Shown here in pieces: positions 55,273 through 64,000 of a stretch of DNA of 64,000 bases; the stretch's first letter is position 1, and each line of letters begins with the position of its first letter. This DNA is from Sphingomonas sp. Leaf20 (GTDB taxonomy: Bacteria > Pseudomonadota > Alphaproteobacteria > Sphingomonadales > Sphingomonadaceae). Under the pieces are notes generated by a model. The model searched no databases, had not been told where the DNA came from, and saw nothing but the letters and a program-made list of their open reading frames with translations. The stretch is from NCBI RefSeq assembly GCF_001421535.1, contig NZ_LMKN01000008.1, positions 648,980 to 712,979 of the forward strand. The letters run 5' to 3'. A program made the position numbers and the translations under genes.

Positions 55273-56238
55273 ATGGCACGCGTAGCGACAATCAGGACGA
55301 CCGGCGGCCCCGAGGTGATCCAGTGGGACGACGACGAGCTGCCCGCGCCGGGCAAGGGCGAGGTGTGGATGCGCAACACCGCGGTCGGGCTGAACTATAT
55401 CGACACCTATCATCGCAGCGGCGTCTATCCGGTGGCGCTGCCCTCGGGGCTCGGCAGCGAGGCGGTCGGCGTGGTGATGGCGGTGGGCGCGGGCGTCACG
55501 GAATTCGCTGCGGGCGACCGCGTCGGCACGTTCGGTCCGACGCGCGGGGCCTACGCCACCGAGCGCAACGTGCCCGCGGCCGAGCTTTTCCACCTGCCCG
55601 ACACGCTCGATGACCGCACCGCGGCCGCGATCCTGCTCAAGGGCTGCACCGCGGAGTTCCTCATCGAACGCTGCGCGCGCGTCGAGGCGGGGCAGACGGT
55701 GCTCGTCCATGCTGCCGCGGGCGGCGTCGGGCATATCTTGGTTGGCTGGCTGAAGGCGATCGGCGCCACCGTGATTGCGAGCGTCGGCAGCGAGGCGAAG
55801 GCCGAGCGGACGCGCAAGGCGGGGGCCGATCACGTCATCCTTCACCGGTCCGAGGACATTGCAGCGCGGGTGCGCGAGATCACCGGTGGGAAGGGCGTCC
55901 CCGTGGTGCTCGACGGCGTCGGTGGCGCGACGTGGACCGCATCGCTCGACAGCGCGGCGAAGCGCGGGCTGATCGTCAGCTATGGCAATGCGGGGGGCGT
56001 GGTGGACGGCGTCAATCTCGGCGTGCTCGCGGCCAAGGGGTCGCTGTTCGTGACGCGCCCGACGCTGTTCGATTATGCCGAGCACCGGCAGGCGATGGTC
56101 GACCGAGTCTTCGCGATGCTCGCGCAGGGCGCGTTCAAGCCCGAGATCGGCCAGACCTTCGCGCTGGAGGAGGTTGCCGAGGCGCACCGGGCGCTCGAGG
56201 CGGGCGAGACGGTCGGGAGCAGCGTGCTGCTGGCCTGA
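55273..56238 (+). CDS. qorA: Quinone oxidoreductase, zeta-crystallin type
   Basis: 321 residues of the medium-chain dehydrogenase/reductase family without catalytic zinc ligands. It reduces quinones with NADPH. GLNYIDTYHRSGVYPVALPSGLGSEAVGVV is a clear Qor signature (in parts: NYIDTYHRSG, PSGLGSEAVG). The Rossmann motif is VHAAAGGVGHILVGWLKAIG. AGGAG precedes the ATG at 55273. It is followed by two possible terminator structures (56257-56303 and 56378-56407) before the convergent glnA. Confidence 0.88.
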   Translation: MARVATIRTTGGPEVIQWDDDELPAPGKGEVWMRNTAVGLNYIDTYHRSGVYPVALPSGLGSEAVGVVMAVGAGVTEFAAGDRVGTFGPTRGAYATERNVPAAELFHLPDTLDDRTAAAILLKGCTAEFLIERCARVEAGQTVLVHAAAGGVGHILVGWLKAIGATVIASVGSEAKAERTRKAGADHVILHRSEDIAARVREITGGKGVPVVLDGVGGATWTASLDSAAKRGLIVSYGNAGGVVDGVNLGVLAAKGSLFVTRPTLFDYAEHRQAMVDRVFAMLAQGAFKPEIGQTFALEEVAEAHRALEAGETVGSSVLLA

Positions 56239-56256
56239 GCCCGCTGCAATCCTGTT

Positions 56257-56303
56257 CTCCCGCGAAGGCGGGAGCCCAGACTGGGTCCCCGCCTTCGCGG
56301 GGA
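56257..56303. repeat. Intergenic inverted repeat, family C copy 1
   Basis: CTCCCGCGAAGGCGGGAG followed by CCCAGACTGGG and the reverse arm CCCCGCCTTCGCGGGG. The core CCCGCGAAGGCGGG is shared with the element at 58933-58956. It sits 18 bases after the quinone oxidoreductase stop. Confidence 0.7.
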
Positions 56304-56377
56304 CACACGATCTTGGTGTTTGGGCTCGTTTAAGCCTCTCCCGCCGGGGGGACGTTGCAGAGTACGTCAACGAAAGA

Positions 56378-56407
56378 GGGCGCCCGGATTGCTCCGGACG
56401 CCCTTTT
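56378..56407 (+). terminator. Intrinsic terminator after quinone oxidoreductase
   Basis: GGGCGCCCGGA and TCCGGACGCCC form an 11-base stem with one C-A mismatch around the tetraloop TTGC, followed directly by TTTT (56404-56407). This is a standard intrinsic terminator reading on the plus strand. Confidence 0.75.
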
Positions 56408-56511
56408 CTATGTCAGCGCCGTGGCAAAGCCACGTCGTCGGCCGTCGCTGTTCGCGACGCCGGCCGACAGCGGCTGTGCGCTCGCGCGCACCGCCGTGCG
56501 GCCCGCACGGC

Positions 56512-57924
56512 TCAGCCGCTGTAGTACATGTCATACTCGACCGGGCTTGGCGTCATTTCCCAACGCGCGACCTCGGCATATTTGATCTCGACATAGCTCT
56601 CGATCTGGTCCTTCGAGAATACGTCGCCCCTGAGCAGGAAGTCGTGATCCGCGAGCAGGCATTCGAGCGCCTCGCGGAGCGACCCCGCGACGGTCGGGAC
56701 CTGTGCGAGCTCTGCCGGCGGCAGGTCGTACAGGTTCTTGTCCATCGCCTCGCCCGGATGGATCTTGTTCAGGATGCCGTCCATGCCCGCCATCATCAGC
56801 GCCGCATAAGCGAGGTACGGGTTGGCGAGCGCATCGGGGAACCGCACTTCGACGCGCTTCGCCTTGGGGCCGGTGCCGTACGGAATACGGCACGAGGCCG
56901 AGCGGTTGCGTGCCGAATAGGCGAGCAGCACCGGCGCTTCGTAACCGGGGACGAGACGCTTGTAGCTGTTGGTCGACGGGTTGGTGAACGCGTTGACCGC
57001 CTTGGCGTGCTTGATGATGCCGCCGATGAAATACAGGCACATGTCGCTGAGGCCCGCATAGCCGTTGCCTGCGAACAGCGGCGTCTTGCCGTCCCAGATC
57101 GAGAAGTGCGTGTGCATCCCCGAGCCGTTGTCCTCCTTGATCGGCTTGGGCATGAACGTCGCCGTCTTGCCGTACGCATGCGCGACCTGGTGGACGACGT
57201 ACTTGTAGATCTGCATGCGATCTGCGGTCTGCGTCAGCGTGCCGAAGGTCAGGCCCAGCTCATGCTGCGCGGCCGCGACCTCATGGTGATGCTTGTCGCA
57301 GGGCAGGCCCATCTCGATCATCGTCGAGACCATCTCGCCGCGGATGTCGACGGCGCTGTCGACCGGGGCGACCGGGAAATAGCCGCCCTTGGCGCGCGGA
57401 CGGTGGCCGAGGTTGCCGCCTTCATATTCGCGACCCGAATTGCCCGGCAGCTCGATGTCGTCGATCTTGTAATAGCTGGTCGAATAGCTGTTCTCGAAAC
57501 GGACGTCGTCGAACATGAAGAATTCGGCTTCGGGGCCGACATAGACGGTGTCGCCGACGCCGGTCGTCAGCAGATACGCCTCGGCGCGCTTGGCGGTCGA
57601 GCGCGGATCGCGCGCGTACAGCTCGCCGGTCGACGGATCGCTGATGTCGCAGATCAGGATCATCATCGGCGTCGCCGAGAACGGATCGACATAGACCGCG
57701 TCGAGATCGGGCTTGAGCGTCATGTCGCTCTCGTTGATCGCCTTCCAGCCCTCGATCGACGAGCCGTCGAACATCAGGCCGTCGGTCAGCTCGTCTTCGC
57801 CGATCAGGCTGGCGACCATCGTCAGATGCTGCCACTTGCCCTTGGGATCGGTGAAGCGCAGATCGACCCACTCGATCTCCTGGTCCTTGATCATCTTCAG
57901 GACGTCGTTGGCCGAATTTGCCAT
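56512..57924 (-). CDS. glnA: Glutamine synthetase type I
   Basis: 470 residues. ATP-dependent glutamine synthesis from glutamate and ammonium. Conserved active-site regions are visible: [45 protein letters not shown] (here [14 protein letters not shown]) and [11 protein letters not shown]. The adenylylation tyrosine is Y399 ([11 protein letters not shown]), so activity is probably set by GlnE. It lies 120 bases downstream of glnB, both behind the sigma-54 element, and should be nitrogen-controlled. Just after the stop is a 9-base stem (56493-56511) that may assist termination. Confidence 0.97.
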   Translation of the reverse strand: MANSANDVLKMIKDQEIEWVDLRFTDPKGKWQHLTMVASLIGEDELTDGLMFDGSSIEGWKAINESDMTLKPDLDAVYVDPFSATPMMILICDISDPSTGELYARDPRSTAKRAEAYLLTTGVGDTVYVGPEAEFFMFDDVRFENSYSTSYYKIDDIELPGNSGREYEGGNLGHRPRAKGGYFPVAPVDSAVDIRGEMVSTMIEMGLPCDKHHHEVAAAQHELGLTFGTLTQTADRMQIYKYVVHQVAHAYGKTATFMPKPIKEDNGSGMHTHFSIWDGKTPLFAGNGYAGLSDMCLYFIGGIIKHAKAVNAFTNPSTNSYKRLVPGYEAPVLLAYSARNRSASCRIPYGTGPKAKRVEVRFPDALANPYLAYAALMMAGMDGILNKIHPGEAMDKNLYDLPPAELAQVPTVAGSLREALECLLADHDFLLRGDVFSKDQIESYVEIKYAEVARWEMTPSPVEYDMYYSG

Positions 57925-58044
57925 GATGCTAAGCCCTCTTTGCTCGATAGGTCGGCACGTATGCCGGAAATGATAGTGCGGCGCAGCGCGCTATTTCCAC
58001 AGATTGTTGCGCCGCGTCAAATGAAGTCGGTGTCAGGGAGGCGG

Positions 58045-58539
<495 letters not shown>

Positions 58540-58875
58540 TCACAGGATTTCGTGCAGCCGTGCGATGGGCCGTCCGAGCCGGACGCCCTTGTCGGTCTCG
58601 ACCAGCGGACGCTCGATCAGCAGCGGATCGATCATCATCGCGTCGAGGATCGCCTCGGCATCGCCGTGCTTGACCGCCTTGGCGCCATCTTCCGCCATGC
58701 GCAGACCCTGACGCGGCGTCAGTCCCGCGCGGTCGTAGAGCCGGAGGAGTTCAGCGCGCGACGGGGGAGTCTTGAGATATTCGACGATCGTGACGTCCGC
58801 GCCGGCATCCTGCAGCAGCGCGAGCGCCTCGCGCGACTTGGAGCAGCGTGGGTTGTGGTAGATCGTCGCCTTCAC
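58540..58875 (-). CDS. arsC: Arsenate reductase-like ArsC (glutaredoxin-dependent type)
   Basis: 111 residues with a thioredoxin-like fold. The catalytic cysteine is C11 in NPRCSKSREAL, and the arginine cluster is present (ERPLVETDKGVRLGRP). It reduces arsenate to arsenite using glutathione and glutaredoxin, or belongs to the related YfgD/ArsC group of unknown substrate. No arsR, arsB or acr3 gene is near, so it is not in a typical arsenic operon. It is 157 bases upstream of glnB's start on the same strand. Confidence 0.82.
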   Translation of the reverse strand: MKATIYHNPRCSKSREALALLQDAGADVTIVEYLKTPPSRAELLRLYDRAGLTPRQGLRMAEDGAKAVKHGDAEAILDAMMIDPLLIERPLVETDKGVRLGRPIARLHEIL

Positions 58876-58932
58876 GAATGCTCCGTCATTATCGAACTCA
58901 CCCCGCCAGAACAGGCGTCACGCCCGCTTCTT

Positions 58933-58956
58933 GTTCTCCCGCGAAGGCGGGAGAAC
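58933..58956. repeat. Intergenic inverted repeat, family C copy 2
   Basis: Perfect 10-base stem GTTCTCCCGC with GCGGGAGAAC and loop GAAG, between accC and arsC. It shares the CCCGCGAAGGCGGG core with 56257-56303. The position would also suit a terminator for accC, but no T-run follows. Confidence 0.75.
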
Positions 58957-58976
58957 ACTCTAGGAAGCAGGACCGC

Positions 58977-60329
58977 TTACGCCCCCTGCTTGGCGAGCCA
59001 CTCTTCCAGCCACTTGATCGTATACGCGCCTTCCTGGAACTCGGGATCGTCGAGCAGTGCACGGTGCAGGGGAATCGTCGTCGTGACGCCCTCGATCACC
59101 ATTTCCTCGAGCGCACGCCGCAACCGCCGCAGCGCGCCCTGACGCGTCGCGCCGTAGACGATCAGCTTGGCGACCATCGAGTCGTAATAAGGCGGCACGC
59201 GGTAGCCGGCATAAAGCCCGCTATCGACGCGGACATGCATCCCGCCGGGCGCATGATAGAGCTTCACCAGCCCCGGCGACGGCGCGAAGGTGCGCGGATC
59301 CTCGGCGTTGATGCGGCATTCGATTGCATGCCCGCGGAACTGCACGTCTTCCTGGCGCAGCGTCAGCGGATGCCCCTCGGCGATGCGGATCTGTTCGCGC
59401 ACGAGATCGAGGCCGGTGATCATCTCGGTCACCGGATGCTCGACCTGGAGCCGGGTGTTCATCTCGATGAAGTAGAACTCACCTGCTTCCCAGAGGAACT
59501 CGATCGTCCCCGCGCCGCGATAACCCATGTCGGCCATCGCCTTGGCGACGATCCCGCCCATCCGTTCGCGCTCTTCCGCGGTAATGATCGGCGAAGGCGC
59601 TTCCTCGAGCACCTTCTGGTGGCGGCGCTGGAGCGAGCAGTCGCGCTCGCCGAGATGGATCGCGTTGCCTTCGCCGTCGCCGAAGATCTGGAATTCGATA
59701 TGCCGCGGATTGCCGAGGTATTTTTCCATGTAGACGGTGGCGTCGCCGAACGCGGCCTTCGCCTCGCTGCCGGCCTGCTGCATCTGCGTCTCGAGGTCTT
59801 CGGCGTCGCTGACGACCTTCATGCCGCGGCCGCCGCCGCCCGACGCGGCCTTGATGATCACCGGATAACCGATCTCGTCGGCGATCCGCTTGGCCTCGGC
59901 GATGTCGCTGATCGCGCCGTCCGAGCCGGGGACGAGCGGCAGCCCGAGCGCGCCCGCGGTGCGCTTGGCTTGAACCTTGTCGCCCATCGTGCGGATATGC
60001 TCGGGCTTCGGCCCGACGAACAGGATGTTGTGCAGTTCGACGATCTCGGCGAACTGCGCGTTCTCGCTAAGAAAGCCGTATCCCGGATGGATCGCGTCCG
60101 CGCCGCTGATCTCGGCCGCCGAGATGATGTTAGGGATGTTCAGATAGCTGTCGGTGGCCGACGGCGGTCCGATGCAGATAGCCTCGTCCGCGAGCCGCAC
60201 GTGCATCGCGTCGGCGTCGGCGGTCGAGTGGACCGCCACCGTCTTGATGCCCATCTCATGGCAGGCACGGTGGATCCGCAGCGCGATCTCGCCGCGGTTC
60301 GCAATGAGCAGCTTCTTGATTTGCTTCAT
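58977..60329 (-). CDS. accC: Acetyl-CoA carboxylase biotin carboxylase subunit
   Basis: 450 residues of the ATP-grasp fold. It carboxylates biotin on AccB using bicarbonate and ATP, the first step of fatty-acid synthesis. Family motifs are [19 protein letters not shown] at the N-terminus, [14 protein letters not shown] (ATP loop), [20 protein letters not shown] and [20 protein letters not shown]. The ATG overlaps the accB stop by one base (TAATG), so translation is coupled. Confidence 0.97.
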   Translation of the reverse strand: MKQIKKLLIANRGEIALRIHRACHEMGIKTVAVHSTADADAMHVRLADEAICIGPPSATDSYLNIPNIISAAEISGADAIHPGYGFLSENAQFAEIVELHNILFVGPKPEHIRTMGDKVQAKRTAGALGLPLVPGSDGAISDIAEAKRIADEIGYPVIIKAASGGGGRGMKVVSDAEDLETQMQQAGSEAKAAFGDATVYMEKYLGNPRHIEFQIFGDGEGNAIHLGERDCSLQRRHQKVLEEAPSPIITAEERERMGGIVAKAMADMGYRGAGTIEFLWEAGEFYFIEMNTRLQVEHPVTEMITGLDLVREQIRIAEGHPLTLRQEDVQFRGHAIECRINAEDPRTFAPSPGLVKLYHAPGGMHVRVDSGLYAGYRVPPYYDSMVAKLIVYGATRQGALRRLRRALEEMVIEGVTTTIPLHRALLDDPEFQEGAYTIKWLEEWLAKQGA

Positions 60330-60817
60330 TATTCGACCACGACCAGCGGCTGGTCGAATTCGACCGGCTGGCCGTTCTCGACGAGAATCGCGGTGACCGT
60401 GCCGGCCGAGGGCGCGACGATCGTGTTCATCACCTTCATCGCCTCGATGATCAACAGCGTGTCGCCCGCATTGACCTTCTGGCCGACGGTCGAGAACGGC
60501 TTCGCCTCGGGGTTGGCGGCGAGATAGACGGTGCCGACCATCGGCGACTTGACCGCGCTCGCGCTGATTGCCGGGGCGGAGGCGCCGACTTCGGCCTGCG
60601 GGATCGCCAGCGGTGCGGAGACGGCGGGCGCGGCGGGGGCGGGCGCGTAATGCGCAACGGGCGCAGCCTGTGCGGCCTTGCGCGCGACGCGGATCCGGCG
60701 CGAGCCGTCCTCGACCTCGATCTCGGTCAGCTGCGTGGTGTCGAGCAGTTCGGCGAGCTGGCGCACCAGGGTCACATCGACCTGCATTGCGCCTGTTGTT
60801 TCTGGTGTATCGGTCAT
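60329..60817 (-). CDS. accB: Acetyl-CoA carboxylase biotin carboxyl carrier protein
   Basis: 162 residues. The N-terminal part (11-50) is the AccB-specific segment, followed by an Ala/Pro-rich hinge and a C-terminal biotinyl domain (about 88-162). Biotin attaches to K128 in EAMKVMN. The order aroQ-accB-accC on one strand is widely conserved. Its stop overlaps the accC start, and it begins 14 bases after aroQ ends. Confidence 0.96.
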   Translation of the reverse strand: MTDTPETTGAMQVDVTLVRQLAELLDTTQLTEIEVEDGSRRIRVARKAAQAAPVAHYAPAPAAPAVSAPLAIPQAEVGASAPAISASAVKSPMVGTVYLAANPEAKPFSTVGQKVNAGDTLLIIEAMKVMNTIVAPSAGTVTAILVENGQPVEFDQPLVVVE

Positions 60818-60831
60818 GGCGGGGCCTCCTG

Positions 60832-61266
60832 TCAGAACCGTGCGACGGCTTCAAGCGCGAGCAGATACGAAAGCGCGCCGAAACCCGCGATCGTACCCTT
60901 CGACGCTTGCCCGACCAGGCTTACATGCCTGAACGATTCACGTGCGTGGGGATTGGAAAGATGCACTTCGATCACCGGCGTCTTGACGCCCTTGATCGCG
61001 TCATGGACCGCGACCGAGGTGTGCGTGAACGCGCCGGCGTTGAGGATGACGGCCTTCGCGCCGCGCGCCTGCGCTTCCTGGATCCAGTCGACGAGATGCC
61101 CTTCGTGATTCGACTGGCGCATGTCGATCGTCAGGTCGAGCTCGCGCGCGCGATCTTCGAGCTGGCCGGCGATGTCGTCGAGCGTCTCGTCGCCGTAGAT
61201 CTCCGGCTCGCGCGTGCCCAGCAGGTTGAGGTTGGGGCCGTTCAGGACGAAGACTGTCGCGGGCAA
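60832..61266 (-). CDS. aroQ: 3-dehydroquinate dehydratase type II
   Basis: 144 residues. Removes water from 3-dehydroquinate in the shikimate pathway. Active-site residues are R19 and Y24 ([10 protein letters not shown]), with [12 protein letters not shown] and the [12 protein letters not shown] block that carries the catalytic histidine. A TTG start at 61266 has AGGAG with proper spacing and gives the normal length; a longer frame to 61299 has no ribosome site. It leads the accBC genes. Confidence 0.93.
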   Translation of the reverse strand: MPATVFVLNGPNLNLLGTREPEIYGDETLDDIAGQLEDRARELDLTIDMRQSNHEGHLVDWIQEAQARGAKAVILNAGAFTHTSVAVHDAIKGVKTPVIEVHLSNPHARESFRHVSLVGQASKGTIAGFGALSYLLALEAVARF

Positions 61267-61321
61267 GGGCTGCTCCTGGTTGCAGGGGCATCGAACCACC
61301 CCCTATATGCACCTCCCTTAC

Positions 61322-61398
61322 CCGTTCGTGTCGAGCGAAGTCGAGACATGAGACCGGCAGCGGACGGGTGGTTTCCCGACTTCGGTCGAAACGAACGG
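61322..61398. repeat. Intergenic inverted repeat, family A copy 2
   Basis: CCGTTCGTGTCGAGCGAAGT is mirrored by ACTTCGGTCGAAACGAACGG, overlapping the region between aroQ and thiS-thiG. The core GAGCGAAGTCGA is shared with 2009-2077. It ends 10 bases before the thiS-thiG start, so its hairpin could affect translation initiation. Confidence 0.7.
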
Positions 61399-61408
61399 AA
61401 AACTCTGC

Positions 61409-62416
61409 ATGCCCCACTCCGACGGCACCGTCTCGATCACCGTGAACGGCGAGCACAAGCGGGTCTCCGCCGGCCTCAGCCTTGCCGGGCTTGCGACCGA
61501 ACTGGGACTCATTCCCGAGAAGATCGCGGTCGAACGCAACATGGAAGTCGTGCCGCGCTCGACGCTGGCCGAGGTGATGGTCGAGGATGGCGACGATCTC
61601 GAGATCGTGCATTTCGTGGGCGGCGGCGATCATGTCGCAGCGATCGACGCGGATAGCTGGACGGTCGCCGGGCAGACATTCCGCTCGCGACTGATCGTCG
61701 GGACCGGGAAGTACAAGGATTTCGCGCAGAACGCGGCCGCCGTCGAGGCGTCGGGCGCGGAGATCGTCACCGTCGCCGTCCGCCGCGTCAACGTGTCGGA
61801 TCGCAACGCGCCGATGCTGACCGACTTCATCGATCCGAAGAAGATCACCTACCTGCCCAACACCGCGGGCTGTTTCGATGCCGAATCGGCGATCCGCACG
61901 CTGCGGCTGGCGCGTGAGGCGGGGGGCTGGGACCTGGTGAAGCTCGAGGTGCTCGGTGAGGCGAAGACGCTCTACCCCGACATGGTCGAGACGCTGCGCG
62001 CGACCGAAGTGCTCGCCAACGAGGGCTTCAAGCCGATGGTCTATTGCGTCGATGATCCGATCGCGACGAAGCGGCTCGAGAATGCGGGTGCGGTCGCGAT
62101 CATGCCGCTGGGCGCGCCGATCGGCTCGGGGCTGGGGATCCAGAACCGCGTGACGATCCGGCTGATCGTCGAGGGGGCAGGCGTGCCCGTTCTCGTCGAT
62201 GCGGGCGTCGGCACCGCGTCGGATGCGGCGGTGGCGATGGAACTCGGTTGCGACGGCGTGCTGATGAACACCGCGATCGCCGAGGCGAAGGATCCGCTGA
62301 TGATGGCGGCGGCGATGAAGGCCGCGGTTGAGTCCGGGCGGCTCGCCTACCGTGCCGGCCGGATGGGGCAGCGACGCTATGCCGATCCGTCGAGCCCGCT
62401 GGCCGGGCTGATCTGA
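61409..62416 (+). CDS. thiSG: Fused sulfur carrier ThiS and thiazole synthase ThiG
   Basis: 335 residues. The N-terminal 70 residues are a ThiS ubiquitin-like domain ([35 protein letters not shown]). Residues about 85-335 are ThiG, which makes the thiazole ring of thiamine; the Schiff-base lysine is K178 ([11 protein letters not shown]), with [13 protein letters not shown] and [18 protein letters not shown] (in parts) typical. ThiS must end in a free Gly-Gly to be adenylated and loaded with sulfur; here the glycines (71-73) are internal, so the fusion needs processing or a different mechanism. No thiamine riboswitch was recognised upstream. It stands alone. Confidence 0.9.
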   Translation: MPHSDGTVSITVNGEHKRVSAGLSLAGLATELGLIPEKIAVERNMEVVPRSTLAEVMVEDGDDLEIVHFVGGGDHVAAIDADSWTVAGQTFRSRLIVGTGKYKDFAQNAAAVEASGAEIVTVAVRRVNVSDRNAPMLTDFIDPKKITYLPNTAGCFDAESAIRTLRLAREAGGWDLVKLEVLGEAKTLYPDMVETLRATEVLANEGFKPMVYCVDDPIATKRLENAGAVAIMPLGAPIGSGLGIQNRVTIRLIVEGAGVPVLVDAGVGTASDAAVAMELGCDGVLMNTAIAEAKDPLMMAAAMKAAVESGRLAYRAGRMGQRRYADPSSPLAGLI

Positions 62417-62526
62417 TGGCGACCTCATGACGCAGACGTCACGGAACCGCCGGTAAACATGACCGTTATACCTTCACAAGTTCAGAGCGGCACGACTGGC
62501 GTGTCGCGAAACAGATGGAGGCTCTG

Positions 62527-62709
62527 ATGGGCGAATTCACCGACAAGGTCGCAGCAGCAGGCAACAAGGTCGCCGGCAACGTCAAGGAAGCCGTCGGCAA
62601 GGCGACTGACAACGACCGTCTGGTAGCAGAAGGCGAAGCACAGCAGGCCAAGGGTACTGCGCAGAATGTCAAGGGCAGCGTCAAGGGCGCACTCGGCGAC
62701 GACATCTAA
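62527..62709 (+). CDS. CsbD-family stress-response protein
   Basis: 60 residues from ATG at 62527, which has GGAGG five bases upstream. The sequence is very hydrophilic with repeated Lys/Ala/Gly (KVAGNVKEAVGKATDN, AKGTAQNVKGSVKGALGDD), the CsbD pattern of small, abundant proteins induced by general stress. Function of the family is unknown. It is followed by a strong terminator, and codon use is less GC-rich than average, both as expected for a highly expressed gene. Confidence 0.88.
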   Translation: MGEFTDKVAAAGNKVAGNVKEAVGKATDNDRLVAEGEAQQAKGTAQNVKGSVKGALGDDI

Positions 62710-62731
62710 GCTTCACCTGATACGTGAATAC

Positions 62732-62766
62732 AGGCCGTTCCGGGAAACCGGGACGGCCTTTTCTTT
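62732..62766 (+). terminator. Strong intrinsic terminator after the CsbD gene
   Basis: AGGCCGTTCCGG and CCGGGACGGCCT form a 12-base stem (one G-T pair) with a GAAA tetraloop, followed by TTTTCTTT. It lies 22 bases after the stop codon. Confidence 0.93.
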
Positions 62767-62789
62767 GTGCCCTATCGGTCTTTTCACAT

Positions 62790-63461
62790 ATGAGCGTCCC
62801 CATGATCCCCACGCGACGGTACCAGGCGTTTCTGTTCGACATGGATGGTACCATCCTGACGTCGATCGCCTCGGCGGAGCGATGCTGGACGCGGTGGGCG
62901 ATCGCGCACGGGCTCGACGTCGCCACCTTTCTGCCGACGATCCATGGTGTCCGGTCGGTCGAGACGATCAGGCGACTGAACCTGCCGGGCGTCGATCCCG
63001 TCGCAGAGGCAGCGGCCATCACCGCGGCGGAGATGGAGGACGTGGCGGATATCTCGCCGATCGCGGGCGCCGCGGCGTTCCTCGCGCAGCTGCCGTCCGA
63101 ACGCTGGACGATCGTGACGTCGGCCCCACGTGCGCTTGCCGAGTGTCGCCTGCGCGCCGCTGGTCTGTCGGTCCCGACGGGGATGATCGCAGCGGAAGAC
63201 GTCACGACCGGCAAACCGGCACCGGACTGTTTCATGCTTGGCGCAAAACGGCTCGGCGTTGCACCGGCGGATTGCCTGGTGTTCGAAGACGCGGCGGCGG
63301 GTTTCGCGGCGGCGACGGCGGCGGGCTCCGACGTGCTGGCTATCACTGCGACGCACGGCGCCGCATCCACCGTCGCCGCGGAATATACCAGCGTCGTCGA
63401 TTACCGCGGACTGGGGGTCGACATAGCGCCCGACGGCCTCAGGCTCGTGACGCACGGATAA
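62790..63461 (+). CDS. HAD-superfamily phosphatase (sugar phosphatase-like)
   Basis: 223 residues. HAD motif I is D17-x-D19 (FLFDMDGTILTS), motif II threonine/serine in IVTSAPRALAECRL, motif III lysine in TTGKPAPDCF, and motif IV in LVFEDAAAGFAAATAAG. The helical cap between motifs I and II places it in the beta-phosphoglucomutase/sugar-phosphatase group (DOG- or GPP-like). The start could be ATG 62790 or 62802; the first is used. The substrate is unknown. It follows the CsbD terminator and has its own promoter presumably. Confidence 0.83.
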   Translation: MSVPMIPTRRYQAFLFDMDGTILTSIASAERCWTRWAIAHGLDVATFLPTIHGVRSVETIRRLNLPGVDPVAEAAAITAAEMEDVADISPIAGAAAFLAQLPSERWTIVTSAPRALAECRLRAAGLSVPTGMIAAEDVTTGKPAPDCFMLGAKRLGVAPADCLVFEDAAAGFAAATAAGSDVLAITATHGAASTVAAEYTSVVDYRGLGVDIAPDGLRLVTHG

Positions 63462-63487
63462 GCACACGTCGTATCGTCGCGACCGGG

Positions 63488-64000
63488 TTATGCAAACAGG
63501 TCGCCTTGCGGCCCGCGGGGTGGACGGAACAGGTCGCTCCGCAATCCGATCCTATCGGTATTGAGCCCGTGCTTGCGGCAGGCGATCGCGAACCGGGTCT
63601 GTAGCAGATCCGCCCAGGGTCCCTGGCCCTTCATCCGCGTGCCGAAGCCCGGGTCATTGTCGCGCCCGCCGCGGATCGACTGGATCGTCGCCATCACCTT
63701 ACCCGCACGATCGGGAAAATGCTCGTCGAGCCATGCGCGAAACAGCGGCGCGACTTCCCACGGCAGCCGTACGGGAATGAAGAAGGCGAACGTCGCGCCC
63801 GCCTCGGCGGCACGCGCCAGCAGATGCTCGATTTCGTGATCGGTGATCGCTGGGATGACGGGCGATATCGACACGAACACCGGAATCCCGGCATCGGCGA
63901 GCGTTCGCACGGCTTTCAGCCGACGTTCGGGATGCGGAGCGCGCGGCTCGATCGTCGCGGCGACCTTGGGGTCGAGCGAGGTAATCGACATCGCCACCGT
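63488..64000 (-). CDS. PA0069-type radical SAM protein, C-terminal part (cut by window end)
   Basis: The window holds 170 residues of the C-terminal half; the N-terminus, including the iron-sulfur cluster cysteines, lies beyond 64000. Visible family marks are SITSLDPKVAATIEPRAPHP, VSISPVIPAITDHEIEHLL, FFIPVRLPWEVAPLFRAWL and RGGRDNDPGFGTRMKGQGPW. These match PA0069-family radical SAM proteins, relatives of the spore photoproduct lyase group. Function in non-sporulating bacteria is not established. Confidence 0.8.
   Translation of the reverse strand, partial: TVAMSITSLDPKVAATIEPRAPHPERRLKAVRTLADAGIPVFVSISPVIPAITDHEIEHLLARAAEAGATFAFFIPVRLPWEVAPLFRAWLDEHFPDRAGKVMATIQSIRGGRDNDPGFGTRMKGQGPWADLLQTRFAIACRKHGLNTDRIGLRSDLFRPPRGPQGDLFA

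Noticed and set aside
61267..61408. Thiamine (TPP) riboswitch before thiS-thiG
   Set aside because: The interval is short and occupied by the family A repeat; no TPP aptamer core could be recognised.

Overview
The window is GC-rich chromosomal DNA, densely packed with genes. It most resembles a sphingomonad (Alphaproteobacteria, Sphingomonas or a close relative). This rests on the fused ThiS-ThiG protein, the aroQ-accB-accC order, the GTTC-N7-GTTC SOS box, the TamA/TamB pair, a large TonB-dependent receptor, and hyphenated intergenic inverted repeats of the type common in sphingomonad genomes. No database search was possible; every function is inferred from motifs and gene context.

Layout. 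0-4.1 kb: a universal stress protein diverges from pdhC (PDH E2), a small membrane protein, an acyl-CoA thioesterase and lpdA (E3). 4.2-12.4 kb: a SplB-like radical SAM protein, a sorbosone-dehydrogenase-type enzyme coupled to a putative outer-membrane protein, rluE, an HPP-family membrane protein, a nucleobase deaminase facing a NodB-type deacetylase, and an aldehyde dehydrogenase. 12.8-23 kb: a minus-strand chemotaxis cluster (soluble poly-repeat receptor, STAS protein, CheY, CheA, two CheW, CheR, CheB, and a long coiled-coil protein with a CheZ-like tail). Four of its junctions overlap by 4 bases. The receptor gene and the STAS gene share a nearly identical 16-base promoter element.

23.2-28.2 kb: a DUF2236 oxygenase, a SirB1-type protein and a TonB-dependent receptor. 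28.3-36.4 kb is an accessory region with visibly lower GC, long gene-poor stretches and broken genes. It holds an OafA-type acyltransferase with an SGNH domain, a frameshifted remnant of a second acyltransferase, a secreted beta-helix protein, degenerate coding debris, a perfect 17-base inverted repeat, and a large Ca-binding protein that looks type-I secreted. It ends at the 3' side of a tRNA-Glu gene, a classic integration position, but no integrase is seen here.

36.5-47.3 kb: recJ, a prolyl-4-hydroxylase-like oxygenase, an RcnB-like protein, an orphan 2Fe-2S subunit, a class II aldolase, an FucP-type sugar transporter, and a CoA-transferase/glutaryl-CoA dehydrogenase pair that fits glutarate breakdown. 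Then comes a divergent regulatory locus: an S24 self-cleaving-repressor-like gene facing a tiny HTH gene and a hypothetical gene, with an alphaproteobacterial LexA-type box between them. 47.4-64 kb: tamA-tamB, an aldehyde dehydrogenase, a quinone oxidoreductase, glnB-glnA behind a sigma-54 promoter, arsC, accC-accB-aroQ, thiS-thiG, a CsbD protein with a strong terminator, a HAD phosphatase, and a PA0069-type radical SAM gene cut by the window end.

The points most worth following up are the S24/HTH/LexA-box locus, the coiled-coil chemotaxis protein, the 90-residue repeats of the soluble receptor, the ThiS-ThiG fusion, and the tRNA-adjacent accessory region.
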